From contig NC_134361.1 of NCBI RefSeq assembly GCF_048569485.1, positions 174,837,336 to 174,901,335 of the forward strand: DNA of 64,000 nucleotides, given 5' to 3'. The DNA is from Anomaloglossus baeobatrachus. Taxonomy: Eukaryota > Chordata > Amphibia > Anura > Aromobatidae. The translations under genes and the position numbers were made by a program. Shown here piece after piece: positions 46,780 through 57,935 of this stretch; the first letter of the stretch is position 1; each line of letters starts with the position of its first letter. The notes under the pieces were generated by a model, which worked only from the letters and a program-made list of their open reading frames with translations, was not told the DNA's origin and searched no databases.

Positions 46780-47181
46780 GATCCGCGCACATTGCAGATC
46801 TCCTGACTGCAGCAGAGCCCGGACCCGTCACAGCCCCGTGTCCTGGTCACGGGTGGAGGCAGCCGGGGCTGAATTACCGGCCCCGAGATACCGCACCGTG
46901 TGTCCAGGATGGCTGCCGCTGAGTGACAGGCGCTGCGGTGACAGCCGGGGGAGGGGAGCGCTGACAGCTCCAGTTGAGCAATGCAGAGTCTTGCTTCAGT
47001 CACTGTGATGAGGAAGGAGGAGGAGGAGGAGGCTGTGTGCCGGGGGTGAGAGGCAGAAATGGCTGCATGGATGGGGGGCTCGTCAGACCGCCTGCAGTGA
47101 CCACCATCACCCATCCTGGGCTCCTACCTGCTCACATTTGGCGGCTTCCTCCAGGGATGACTGCAGCTATTCCATAAGCAG
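46780..47181 (+). other. CpG-rich block, candidate non-coding first exon
   Basis: This ~400 bp block is rich in GC and CpG (CCGGACCCGTCAC, GGTCACGGGTGGAGG, CCGGCCCCGAGATACCG) in an otherwise AT-rich neighbourhood. It ends AAGCAG/GTAGGT, a good splice-donor consensus at 47181/47182. Short frames in it (for example near 47059) are unconvincing as proteins. It could be the promoter and 5' UTR exon of a host gene extending to the right. No downstream exon is recognised here. Confidence 0.35.
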
Positions 47182-48387
47182 GTAGGTGTGATCTGCCTCC
47201 TGCTTATTATTGTCAGCCCTGTTATTTCTAGCATCCTAATGATGGCAGATTGCCTTTATTGGTCTATAAAGCACTGCAGAGCAGGAGACTTGTATGTGCT
47301 GGCTCCACAGGCTCTGCTGACATTCACCACTTATTAATGGAGGATGCCATTCATTTTGGGAATAATTGTTATTTTTTTCTGTCTAGCTAATGATACAAGT
47401 CATATTTGTAAATACATTTATTTATTTATTCCACCGGGTTCCGAATATTTACAAATAGAGCAGATGTCGTCACTAATGTATAAGACCATCACCAGATACT
47501 CCAAAGTCTGAATTGAGATATTTCCCATAATAACTGGATTTTTAATGTTTTATTATAACCTAAGACATCAGAGTTCCTCAGCTCACCTGTCTTCTGAAGA
47601 GGCATTAGGAGAACCATTAGTGATCTGACAGTACCCATCAGACCATTTATCATCCCACCATCATCAGTGGATTTGATCTCTTCCACCAGTGATGTGTTAG
47701 ATCTTATTACCAGTTCAAGGTCGTCTTCTTCTTGAGATAAGTGTCAAACTTGTTGCACTGAATGGAACCCAATATACAGAAGATCCTTGGGCTTCCATTT
47801 CATTCATTGGGGTCGTGTTACTGACGAACTGCTGCTCATTTAAATATTCCGGAATGTCGTTTTATCATTGTCCTCCATGTTCTGGAGCAAGGGGGTAAAA
47901 TTCATTTTTTGGGTTTTAATGTAGAATTTTAATATGGCAGCTCCCTGTATCATTTCTATTACATTGTGCTGCATTCACAGACATTGTCCACATTCTGTGC
48001 TCTCACCATTGAATGAAAGTCACGAAATCTCAGAATATTTTTCATTTTTGTTTGCTAAATACATGTATAAAGTATGATTTTTACAATTTAGTAGATCAGG
48101 AAACCATTGTCATGGGTTATACAGTATATATAGGATATAGGTCAACAGATATGGTACAGATCATGGAGTTCTGGAACACTAGAAGTGAAAGTAGTAATAG
48201 TTGTATTGGCAAAAAGGACTATTCAAAGTAGAAAAAAGTCATCTAAACCTGAATAGGTGCTCAAGAATCATAGGACCATGTCTTACTTACTTTGAAGGAG
48301 AACTATGAGATGCTCTCTGGCATTTCTTCACAACACTCCAGACAATGACCTTCTTTTACTAGATACTAGTCTCTCGTTGTGGATAGT
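47182..48387. other. Non-coding, low in recognisable repeats
   Basis: Mostly unique-looking sequence with no gene or element that I can support. It would be intronic if the block before it is an exon. Confidence 0.4.
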
Positions 48388-48922
48388 GATGAGTGAATAC
48401 TAACTATTCGGGTTATTCGTACCAAATACCTAGTACTTTTCCAGTACTCATCAGGAATAACTAATCAATGCAAGTCAATGGCGGAACCCGAGCATTTTTC
48501 TGGGAAATCTTCAAGAAAAATGCTTGAGTTCCCCATTGACTTGCGTAAGGTTACTTATTCGTTGCGAATAGTGGACTAGTACAAGGTATTGTCAGAAAAG
48601 AGAGGAAGAATTCAGCTCACCCCTCTTCACTCCCGATCTTACCTCTGGTGCACGGAAACACCCTGACCTGGGTGAAAACACATGGAGAAGAAAAAAGAAG
48701 GATTTCCAGAAACTCCAGGAGAGAATCGGCTTAAAATCAATTTCTTTATTGGTAATAAAAATCTTCCATCAATACAAGGCAAAAATATGGAGGCAAATAG
48801 GACAGAGGAGCAATTTCCTACATGTTTCGACCTGTAAAGGTCTTAATCATGGAATGCCAGTACTAGGTATTTGGTACAAATAATCCAAACCTGAATATTT
48901 AATATTCACTCGTCATCACTAG
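48388..48922. mobile_element. MITE with an inserted hammerhead-bearing fragment
   Basis: The outer ends TAGTGATGAGTGAATACTAA and TATTCACTCGTCATCACTA are inverted copies, and a second inverted pair is formed by CCAAATACCTAGTACT and AGTACTAGGTATTTGG (48423 and 48868). The part at about 48580-48860 breaks this symmetry, contains TTTCTTTATTGGTAATAAAA, and ends in a decayed hammerhead motif. This suggests a Penelope-like or retrozyme fragment inserted into the MITE. Confidence 0.55.
48812..48856 (-). ncRNA. Decayed hammerhead ribozyme motif
   Basis: The minus strand reads ATGATTA, then stem II GACC/GGUC with loop UUUACA, then GAAAC. Stem II and GAAA are intact, but the first box differs from CUGAUGA at two positions and the cleavage triplet is lost. 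Predicted inactive. Confidence 0.45.
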
Positions 48923-49285
48923 TTGTGGGGATTGAAAATTAGGAACCTCAGATGTAGAAACTTTAAGGGCCTGTGCATACATTGCAGATTTGTCATGTTT
49001 TTTTTCTGCTCAGATTTGTCACAATTTTTTGATGCCATTAAAGTTAATGAGAATCCAATAAAGATGTTCTTTGAAGGTGACAGTCTAAGGACTGTGATTA
49101 GGGAGGTAAAAAGTTCAATCTGGTGACTTTAGTGGTCAAGACAGAAGAGAACTTGAGCAAATATGAACAAAGACTTGACCTCCAAGGTGGTCATCATCAG
49201 GAGATGGCACTGGCTGGCCTAAGATGTCATAGCTGCTTGCAATATAGAGCTTCCAAGTTGTATGGAAAGGGAATGCTATTTTTTT

Positions 49286-50725
49286 TATTTATTAAGGGAG
49301 TCTTGTCATGTATTGTGTTGTCCCTTATTACATAACATCCCCTCTTGTTATATATAGCACCATCCCTTATCAGACAGCATTCCCTCTTGTCATGTATAGT
49401 GTTGCCCCTTATTACATACCATCCCCTCGTTATATATAGCTCCATCCCTTATCAGACAGCATTTCCTCTTGTTATGTATAGTGTTGTCCCTTATTACATA
49501 ACATCCCCTCTTGTTATATATAGCTCCATCCCTTATCAGACAGCATTCCCTCTTGTTATGTATAGTGTTGTCTCTTATTACATAACATCCCCTCTTGTTA
49601 TATATAGCTCCATCCCTTATCAGACAGCATTCCCTCTTGTTATGTATAGTGTTGTCCCTTATTACATAACATCCCCTGTCGTTATATATAGCTCCATCCC
49701 TTATCAGACAGAATTCCCTCTTGTTATGAATAGTGTTGTCACTTATTACATAACATCCCCTCTTGTTATATATATCACCATCCCTTATCACATCGCATTT
49801 CCTCTTGTTATGTATAGTGCTGTCCCTTATTATATAACATCCCCTCGTTATATATAGCTCCATCCCTTATCAGACAGCATTCCCTCTTATTATGTATAGT
49901 GTTGTCCCTTATTACATAACATCCCCTCTTGTTATATATAGCTCCATCCCTTATCAGACAGCATTCCCTCTTGTTATGAATAGTGTTGTCCCTTATTACA
50001 TAACATCCCCTCTTGTTATATATAGCTCCATCCCTTATCAGACAGCATTCCCTCTTGTCATGTATAGTGTTGCCCCTTATTACATAACATCCCCTCTTGT
50101 TATATATAGCACCATCCCTTATCACATCGCATTTCCTCTTGTTATGTATAGTGTTGTCCCTTATTACATAACATCCCCTCTTGTTATATATAGCTCCATC
50201 CCTTATCACATCGCATTTCCTCTTGTTATGTATAGTGTTGTCCCTTATTACATAACACCCCCTCTTGTTATATATAGCTCCATCCCTTATCAGACAGCAT
50301 TCCCTCTTGTTATGAATAGTGTTGTCCCTTATTACATAACATCCCCTCTTGTTATATATAGCACCATCCCTTATCACATCGCATTTCCTCTTGTTATGTA
50401 TAGTGTTGTCCCTTATTACATAACACCCCCTCTTGTTATATATAGCTCCATCCCTTATCAGACAGCATTCCCTCTTGTTATGAATAGTGTTGTCCCTTAT
50501 TACATAACACCCCCTCTTGTTATATATAGCTCAATCCCTTATCAGACAGCATTCCCTCTTGTTATGTATAGTGTTGTCCCTTATTATATAACATCCCCTC
50601 TTGTTATACATAGCTCCATCCCTTATCAGACAGCATTCCCTCTTGTTATGTATTGTGCTGTCCCTTATTATATAACATCCCCTCTTGTTATATATAGCTC
50701 CATCCCTTATCACATCAACATTCTC
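49286..50725. repeat. 84 bp higher-order tandem repeat (2 x 42 bp)
   Basis: About 17 units of 84 bp. Each is a dimer of related 42 bp halves: one begins GTTATGTATAGTGTTGTCCC, the other GTTATATATAGCTCCATCCC; both end CCCTCTT. Since 84 and 42 are multiples of three, frames stay open on both strands for hundreds of codons. They encode only a 28-residue repeat and have no sign of function. Confidence 0.95.
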
Positions 50726-52042
50726 TCTTATTCTATATACTATATATAGATTGAAAAAAATAATAATGGTAATACTCAGTTTCCTTAAATTAAAGACATC
50801 AGTGACATTACTAACAAAATGGTAGTAGATGAGAAATTCTGGAGAAAATTTGTTTTCTATTTTAATCAATTTTCCAGTACCATCTAGGAGATTTAGAGGA
50901 CACAATCCATTATAAAGGCTTGATAAACTTTTAGTTAACCAAAGGCTGGAAGATGAATAAAATAGTAAACTAAGTATTTTCGTACCTTCTACCGGAACCA
51001 GGGCTGCCTCTTTGGTTTTGTTGACAGGCTGCAGCGTAGACTTCATGTGACCGCTGCAGCCAGTCACTGGGCTCAGTAGCTCGGCCCTATGTGGAGAACT
51101 ACTTCTGACCTCGGTGATTTGTTGCAGCCATCACTTGTGTTTTCAAAGGAACATCATTGCAGAGGTCTATCAACAAAGACTGAGAGGAAGCACAGGAGCT
51201 GAGGATGGGGGGACCACCTCCATTTATTATATTATACAACAATAAGCTTTCTATAATGAAGTGTCCTGTGTATTCTTTATCTTTTTTAGCTGCATGGACA
51301 CTTCATTATTGAACCACGACTAGGGCTTATTTTAGGGGAAGGGCTTATATTTAAGCCTTACGCTGAAAATGCTGAAACCTCCTGCTAGGACTTATTTTTG
51401 GAAAAACACGGTAGATAGATGGATCAGGAGGTTCAAATATTTTAGGCTCACATAGACTTACCCCCACAATTAGACTAGTTAAAACCAAATGACTTAACTT
51501 TTCTAATTTTGGGGGTTAGTCTATGTGAGCCCATATTGTAGGTCAACTATTTTAATATTGTTTATAATTAACCCTTAAAAATGATAAACAAGGCAGAGAT
51601 GTAGCAAATATTAAGTTGACAGTCACCGACATTGCAGATCTTATCACGAGATTGACTGAAAGTTTGCTACATGATGGAGCATTTCACAATGGCTGTCAAG
51701 ATACAGTTTGCAACATCTGTATTTACCATCCTATCTTGGTGACTGTGACCATAGTGCACATTGCTGAGATTAAATGTAAAGATAAATCAACTAGATCATG
51801 ATGAGGAACATTTATGTATAATTATATAATTGCTCAGATTGTGCAATTGTCTTATTTGATGTGTGGCCCTCGTCTCTGCCTCTGATGATGAAGAGATTCA
51901 CACTGACTCAGTTGGAATGGCTGCAGCAAGTTTCATTTTCTGTTTTATGACAGTTCACAGCGTGCCTCCTAATAGGCGTTGCAAGGCTTAGCAACACTCT
52001 TATTCCCTTAAAGGGGTTGTCCACTACTCAGGCAACTTCTTC
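50726..52042. other. Non-coding; short dispersed repeat at 51312-51413
   Basis: No gene. At 51312-51413 lie inverted-looking GGGCTTATTTTAGGGGAAGG and GGACTTATTTTTGGAAAAAC strings, a short dispersed repeat common in vertebrate DNA. Near 51440-51540 TTAGGCTCACATAGACTTA has an inverted partner, making a small hairpin. Confidence 0.45.
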
Positions 52043-52428
52043 TTAAAGAGAATCTGACAGCAGGTTTTTGCTATGTAAGCTGAAGACAGCATGCTGCAAG
52101 GGTTAACACAAAGAATTCAGGGATGCCTGTATTCTCACAGTCCAGTCTGTTGTTTATTTGCTATGTTTTTTTAAGCAGCAAGACCCTTATCATTGCAGGA
52201 CTAAAAAGTCACGAGCATGGCAGTCCATGACACCTCACTCATAGAGCCTAGTGTAGGTGAGAGCACCCCTCTCAGCTCTGCTATACGGCTAAAACTAAAA
52301 ATTGTGATGGTGTCAAAACGGCTGCAGCCAGTGATTTAAGTGATACATCGTTGAATTCAGGATCTCTTTGCCTACATTATGCTGCTCTCAGATGAGGTAG
52401 CAAAAATCTGCTGACAGATTCCCTTTAA
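52043..52428. mobile_element. T2/Kolobok-like MITE, copy 2
   Basis: Flanked by TTAA (52043-52046, 52425-52428). It starts TTAAAGAGAATCTGACAGCA; the right end is the reverse complement of AAAGGGAATCTGTCAGCAGA. GGTTTTTGCTATGTA has an inverted partner at the right. About 380 bp and non-coding. Confidence 0.85.
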
Positions 52429-53283
52429 ATACTGTATTCCTCAATGTAAAATGAAAATACCCTCCAGAACCAGTGTCGGTCCTTTGATGTTGACCTGGGT
52501 CTCCCAAGGTTTGCGTGTGTGCTAAGCTGTCTACATTCTCGTGGCTTACCCTAAAGAAAAAAGATTCTGATTCCTGTAACTTGTAAAATGAACATGGTCA
52601 TACATGTAATGGCAAATCGCCTGCAATAAAATAGAATTGAACATATTCACCCTTCTATTAGAGTTGTACTGAGTGTGCTTCCATGTTTCCAAAGCCCTCT
52701 TGTAGGACGGAGAAAGTAATAATATACAGATTGATAGAAAGTGTCGGCCTTCGTGCTACCTGTGTGACTGCAGAGGGCGCCCAGCTCTCCTAGTAGGGAG
52801 GATGATGCCGGCTACAGCTGATCTATACCAGCTTCATATACGCAACGCTGTCAGAGGAGTGCTGGGCACCAATGTCTATGACTGATTGTATGTGGCTGTG
52901 CCCTGTGGTCATTATATAATGCGTGCACTACGTGTGTGTCCTTTTCTGCCATCATCTGTGGCCGATATTGATCCATCAGAGAGCTTTCACTTACCGCTGT
53001 TTTCTTACCTACAAGGTTCTGATGCCAGAACGTCCCATGAATGACGCTGTAGTGGATGGGAATAGCTTTGTAACTTTTTTTCTGAAAAGGAAACAATCAC
53101 TGATGGGTCTTTGATGGTAAAAATTGACACTGACCAAGGAGTGATGAAAATCTGATCCAACGTGGGCTTAGAGTATGGCAGCGCTGAATTGCAGAAGTGA
53201 GAAAGATACCAAATGCATATGTTAAAGAGTCAAAAAGGGGCATTCATTTAGGTGCTTATACCAGAAATCTGGGGTAAACAACC
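52429..53283. other. Non-coding, nothing recognised
   Basis: No gene or clear element. Short frames near 52850-53110 have no recognisable motif. Confidence 0.4.
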
Positions 53284-53457
53284 TTAAAGGCCGCTTTACA
53301 CACTGCGATATCGGTAGCGATATCGCCATCGTGCGTACCCGCCCCCATCGGTTGTGCGTCACGGGCAAATCTCTGCACAACATCGCCCGGACCCGTCACA
53401 CTACTTACCTTCCCTGCGATGTCGCTGTGACTGGCGAACCGCCTCCTTTCTAAGGCC
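53284..53457. mobile_element. MITE fragment, AAAGGCTGCTTTACAC family, copy 3
   Basis: TTAAAGGCCGCTTTACACAC followed by ATCGGTAGCGATATCGCC matches, in reverse, the right end of copy 1 (17400-17567), through GGCGAACCGCCTCCTTTCTA. The rest of the element is absent. Confidence 0.8.
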
Positions 53458-53462
53458 AGGTG

Positions 53463-53562
53463 CAGGCTCCTCGGGGTAGACGGACATTTCGTATCTCCTG
53501 GTGGACCCGTAGAAGTACTAGGAGGTACGAAACGGCCGTCGTCCCCAAGGAGCCTGCCCCCG
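53463..53562 (+). ncRNA. Hairpin containing a hammerhead-like motif with variant core
   Basis: A ~100 bp imperfect palindrome runs from CAGGCTCC to GGAGCCTG. The plus strand at 53503-53544 has hammerhead layout: stem I GGAC/GTCC, box CCGTAGA, stem II GTAC/GTAC with loop TAGGAG, GAAA, short stem III CGGCCG, then TC. Only the first box differs from CUGAUGA (three positions). The left arm repeats the GAAA part on the minus strand. Probably a decayed ribozyme. Confidence 0.5.
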
Positions 53563-54130
53563 GCTCTCTTACCGCTCTTTTACCCTGCTTTATGGAACAA
53601 ATAACGGATTTAGATTTTTACTGTGAGTGCCGTGGCTTTCTTTCTTATTGTGGACTATCTCGCTCTCCTTCCAATTTCCATGAGCGCCCAGGACCAGTGC
53701 AGTAATCTGTTGACCAGATCGGACTCACTCCTCCCTGGCACCAGCATATGACGCAAAGTGGAGGTGCAAACCCACTTCTCTTTTGATTTTCTTTGCTATA
53801 TTGCCCCTTCCCCCACACTGGCTGCATCGAGGTGTTCCGGTAATTACACTAATCATGTAATTAAACTTGCAATAAATCTGCAGTGAGATCAGAGCCGACT
53901 GTCCTTAGATCTTAAACATCTCGCCTGCCTGTTCTGGGCCACTCCTATGGCTCCTATCTGTGCTCTTCTCCCATCAGTTTCTAATCATGCAGGAGGTTAG
54001 ACCAGGAGACCAGAGCTCTATTCTTACATATCACACACTGAGAAACCTTCTCTAAGCTATGGCAGGGACATGTTCTTTACTTTGAAGTTGCCTGATAATA
54101 ATTGATCAGCATCATAAAAGAAGACATATA
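53563..54130. other. Non-coding, nothing recognised
   Basis: No gene or element boundary before the Tc1 terminus. Confidence 0.4.
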
Positions 54131-55168
54131 CCCCCAGTGCAGAATTATTAGGCAAGTTGTATTTTAGAGGATTTTTTTTATTATTGATCAACAACTATGT
54201 TCTCAATCAACCCAAAAGACTCATAAATATCAAAGCTTAATATTTTTGGAAGTTGGAGTGTTTTTTTTTAGATTTGGCTATCTTAGGAGGATATCTGTTT
54301 GTGCAGGTAACTATTACTGTGCAGAATTATTAGGCAACTTAATAAAAACCAAATATATTCCGATCTCGCTTGTTTATTTTCACCAGGTAAACCAATATAA
54401 CTGCACAAAATTTAGAAATAAACATTTTTGACATGCAAAAACAAAACCCAAAAAAATTAGTGACCAATACAGCCACCTTTCTCTATGATGACACTCAGCA
54501 GCCTACTATCCATAGATTCTGTCAGTTGGTTGATCTGTTTACGATCAACATTGGGTGCAGCAACCACCACAGCCTCCCAGACACTGTTCCTAGAGGTGTA
54601 CTGTTTTCCCTCCCTGTAGATCTCACATTTTATGAGGGACCACAGGTTCTCTATGGGGTTCAGATCAGGTGAACAAGGGGGCCATGTCATTATTTTTTCA
54701 TCTTTTAGACCTTTACTGGCCAGCCACGCTGTGGAGTAGTTGGATGCATGTGATGGAGCATTGTCCTGCATGAAAATCATGTTTTTCTTGAATGATACCA
54801 ACTTGTTCCTGTACTACTGCTTGAAGAAGTTGTCTTCCAAAAACTAGCAGTAGGTCTGGAAGTTGAGCTTCACTCCATCCTCAACCCAAAAAGGTCCCAC
54901 AAGTTCATCTTTGATGATACCAGCCCATACCAGTCCCCATCTCCACCTTGTTGGCATCTGAGTCGGAGTGGAGCTCTCTGCCCTTTACTGATCCAGCCTC
55001 TGGCCCATCCATCTGGCCCATCAAGAGTCACTCATTTCATCAGTCCATAAAACCTTTGAAAAATCAGTCTTAAGATATTTCTTGGCCCAGTCTTGACGTT
55101 TATATTATATTTCTTGTTCAAAGGTAGTCATTTTTCAGCCTTCCTTACCTTGGCCATGTCCCTGAGTA

Positions 55169-55625
55169 CATCAGAAAAGGTCAGTGGAGCCTCTGTTAGG
55201 AGTCTCAACACAGAAAATAGCCAGATATCCCTCCAGGAAGGACCTAGCCAAGGAGTGGCTCTTTTTAGAAGACCACCATAACCACCATATTAGGTGGCCC
55301 TTTTAGTCAATATCCAACTCTTTGACGAGTTTAAAGATATGACAAGGGAAATACCAAGGCCAGGTATCCATCCACAGACAGCTGTTTCGGGGTATTGCCC
55401 CTCATCAGTGTGGAGTAGGATTCTGGCTAGGTGGGAGCAGTGTCTAGTAGACCAGCAAGACAAAATAATCACTGACTCCTAACAGAGGTTTCACGGACCT
55501 TTTTTGATTTGCATACTTCCCAGGGGGCAATGCACCTAGGATTTCACTGTTTTGAGTGCCTTTGTTGGCTGCTGACAGTGTTTTTTCTGGCTGGTTTCCC
55601 CTAGATCAGTGATTGTTTTGTCTTG
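55169..55625. mobile_element. Hammerhead-bearing small retroelement (retrozyme-like), copy 1
   Basis: A 457 bp insertion in the Tc1 transposase gene, flanked by a 14 bp duplication CATGTCCCTGAGTA (55155-55168, 55626-55639). Its last ~150 bp match 61582-61731 in the same orientation and end at the same point, TTTTGTCTTG. Its first ~305 bp match 61300-61616 in reverse, and carry the hammerhead on the minus strand. A shared 3' end, a long target duplication and 5' inversion are marks of target-primed reverse transcription. No protein is encoded. Confidence 0.8.
55366..55421 (-). ncRNA. Hammerhead ribozyme, complete core
   Basis: Minus strand: distal stem I AUCC/GGAU, proximal stem I UCCACA/UGUGGA (6 bp), CUGAUGA, stem II GGGG/CCCC with loop CAAUA, GAAA, short stem III CAGCUG, then UC, giving a GUC cleavage triplet (cleavage 3' of the C at 55377 on the complementary strand). 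All core bases known to be needed are present. The topology is type I with a very short stem III, as in Penelope-like elements and animal retrozymes. Confidence 0.85.
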
Positions 55626-56156
55626 CATGTCCCTGAGTATGGCATAGCTTGTGCTTTTTGATACTCCAGTAACGTTGCAGCTCTGATATATGGCCAAACT
55701 GGTGGCAAATAGTATCTTGGCAGCTTCACGCTTGATTTTCCTCAATTCATGGGCAGTTATTTTGCGCCTTTTTTGCCCAACACGCTTCTTGCGACCCTAT
55801 TGGCTATTTGCCATGAAACACTTGATTGTTTGGTGATCACGCTTCAAAAGTTTGGCAATTTCAAGACTGCTGCATCCCTCTGCAAGACATCTTACAATTT
55901 TGGACTTTTCAGAGCCCGTCAAATCTCTCTTCTGACCCATTTTGCCAAAGGAAAGGAAGTTGCCTAATAATTAAGCACACCTTATATAGGGTGTTGATGT
56001 CCTTACACCGCACCCCTCCTCATTACAGAGATGCACATCACCTGATTTACTTCATTGGTAGTTGGCTCTCAGCCTATACAGCTTGGAGTAGGACAACATG
56101 TATAAAAGTATCATGTGATCAAAATACTCATTTGCCTAATAATTCTGCACACAGTG

Positions 56157-56699
56157 TACGCTCCCAGTGAAAACTGTCTGATAACACCCACTGGTACTTA
56201 ACAAACCTTAACTCATTAGATGCCAAATACTTTGATTACTAAAATCTTGGAGAGGAAACAAAAAACTAGAACGTTATATTCCGCTCTGCAGCCACTATTA
56301 GCGACTCAATATGAAGTTTTTGTGAAAGATACTCTTCAAAGTAGCACTTTAGGTACTTGTAGCCTAGGTGTATTGTTTTTCCCACTTTGTATGTTAATAA
56401 TTTTGCCTTTCAGACCCTGAATACAGCATTTATCACAGTGCTTTGAAACGGTACTCTTTCTTTTATAATGATTCTGCCAGTTGCACAATCCATACAATTC
56501 TCTTTATTACAAGTAGACTTACACAGCTATAATCTCCTTGTTTGGAGCTTGCATCATTTGTATGTTTTTCAGCATTCATTACAAAATCCCTCGCTTTCCC
56601 ATATCAGTTTTTTTTATTGCAGTTTGTAAAATAATAGACACATTTTGTACCCCAAAAAATAAAGAAATAAAGCCATGCTGGACTAGATGTCTGTTTATG
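56157..56699. other. Non-coding, nothing recognised
   Basis: AT-rich sequence without a recognisable gene or element end. Confidence 0.4.
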
Positions 56700-57935
56700 C
56701 ATTAATAACAAAAAAAGACAGCTGCACTCTGAAATGCTAAAGCATGCAAACAATGAATGCAAGAATATAGATATGCATTACTGCGAAAGGAAACCTGGGA
56801 AAAATTGAGATATTTAGCATACAAAAATGGCCATTTTTATATCAGTCCCGTAGCCACGTCAAGACATATCTTGTATACTGGGAACCTACTCTGAACTGAA
56901 GCCTCTCTCTGAGTTAAAAACCTCCATATGTATGGGCATATAGGGACCTCCTATAGAGAATAAAATCACCTGTTGCTAATGGAGGAGGGCATGACTCCAT
57001 AATCTAGACAAAAAAATTGACGGCACTCCCAAAATGCAGTCTGAACAGGTGCAAAACTGAACATGACATATAATAACAAAAAAAAGACAGTTGCACTCTG
57101 AAATATTAAAGCGTACAAACAATGAATGCAACAATATAGATATGCATTACTGCTTAAGGAAATCTAGGAAATATTGACATGAAAAATATACGAGATATGC
57201 CTTGACGTGGGTACTGGGCAGATATAGAAATGGGCATTTTTGCATGCTAAATATCTCGACTTTTCCTAGATTCCCTTAATCAGTAATGCATGTCTATATT
57301 CTTGCATTCATTGTTTGCATGCTTTAGCCTTGACGTGGCTACTGGGCAGATATAGAAATGGCCATTTTTGTATGCCAAATATCTCAAATTTTCCTAGATT
57401 CCCTTAAGTAGTAATGCATATCTATATTCATGCATTCATTGTTTGCATGCTTAGCCTTGACGTGGCGACTGGGCAGGTATAGAAATGGCCATTTTTGTAT
57501 GCTAAATATCTCAAATGTTCCTAGATTACCTTAATCAGTAATGCATGTCTATATTCTTGCATTCATTGTTTGCATGCTTTAGCCTTGACGTGGCTACTGG
57601 GCAGATATAGAAATGGCCATTTTTGTATGCTAAATATCTCAAATTTTCCTAGATTCCCTTAAGTAGTAATGCATATCTATATTCATGCATTCATTGTTTG
57701 CATGCTTAGCCTTGACGTGGCTACTGGGCAGGTATAGAAATGGCCATTTTTGTATGCTAAATATCTCAAATGTTCCTAGATTACCTTAATCAGTAATGCA
57801 TGTCTATATTCTTGCATTCATTGTTAGCATGCTTTAGCATTTCAGAGTGCAACTGTCTTTTTTTGTTATTATATGTCATGTTCAGTTTTGCACCTGTTCA
57901 GACTGCATTTTGGGAGTGCCATCAGTCTTTTTGTC
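56700..57935. mobile_element. Foldback element with internal 127 bp tandem units
   Basis: The right arm (57750-57935, ending in CTGCATTTTGGGAGTGCC) is the reverse complement of 57006-57198. A partial third arm lies at 56700-56870. Between the arms are five direct copies of a 127-128 bp unit starting GCCTTGACGTGGCTACTGGG (57199, 57327, 57454, 57582, 57709). Each unit contains the arm text (TGCATTCATTGTTTGCATGC). No coding capacity. Confidence 0.75.

Larger units (their letters stand above)
54457..55940 (-). pseudogene. Tc1-like transposase, interrupted
   Basis: Starts at 55940 with MGQKRDLTGSEKSKIVRCLA, a paired-like helix-turn-helix; continues with IKREAAKILF and VSKSTSYAILRDM, where a retroelement is inserted. 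It resumes with MAKVRKAEK, WTDEM (first catalytic Asp), LDGPDGWARGWI, MQDNAPSHAS (second Asp) and PPCSPDLNPIENLW (Glu, DD34E type), ending GGCIGH at 54457. Further frameshifts and stops lie in the middle third (for example after AEK near 55125). The last 114 codons are open. It would have catalysed cut-and-paste transposition at TA sites. Confidence 0.9.
54131..56156 (-). mobile_element. Tc1-like transposon, split by a retroelement
   Basis: TA-flanked (54129-54130, 56157-56158). The left end has CAGTGCAGAATTATTAGGCA; the right end is its inverted partner TGCCTAATAATTCTGCACAC. Without the insertion at 55155-55639 the length is about 1.55 kb, normal for Tc1. It encodes one transposase on the minus strand. 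Confidence 0.92.

Noticed and set aside
45681-46781. Frames of 250-370 codons rich in Ser-Ile-Tyr-Leu, also at 9552-10296
   Set aside because: Pure consequence of (CTAT)n repeats.
49286-50725. CRISPR-like regular spacing
   Set aside because: There are no unique spacers between repeats; both halves of each unit are themselves repeated. The window is eukaryotic.
49345-50749. Possible transmembrane repeat protein of 170-285 residues
   Set aside because: The hydrophobic 28-residue repeat is produced by an 84 bp satellite that is open on both strands; no promoter, splice or conservation evidence.
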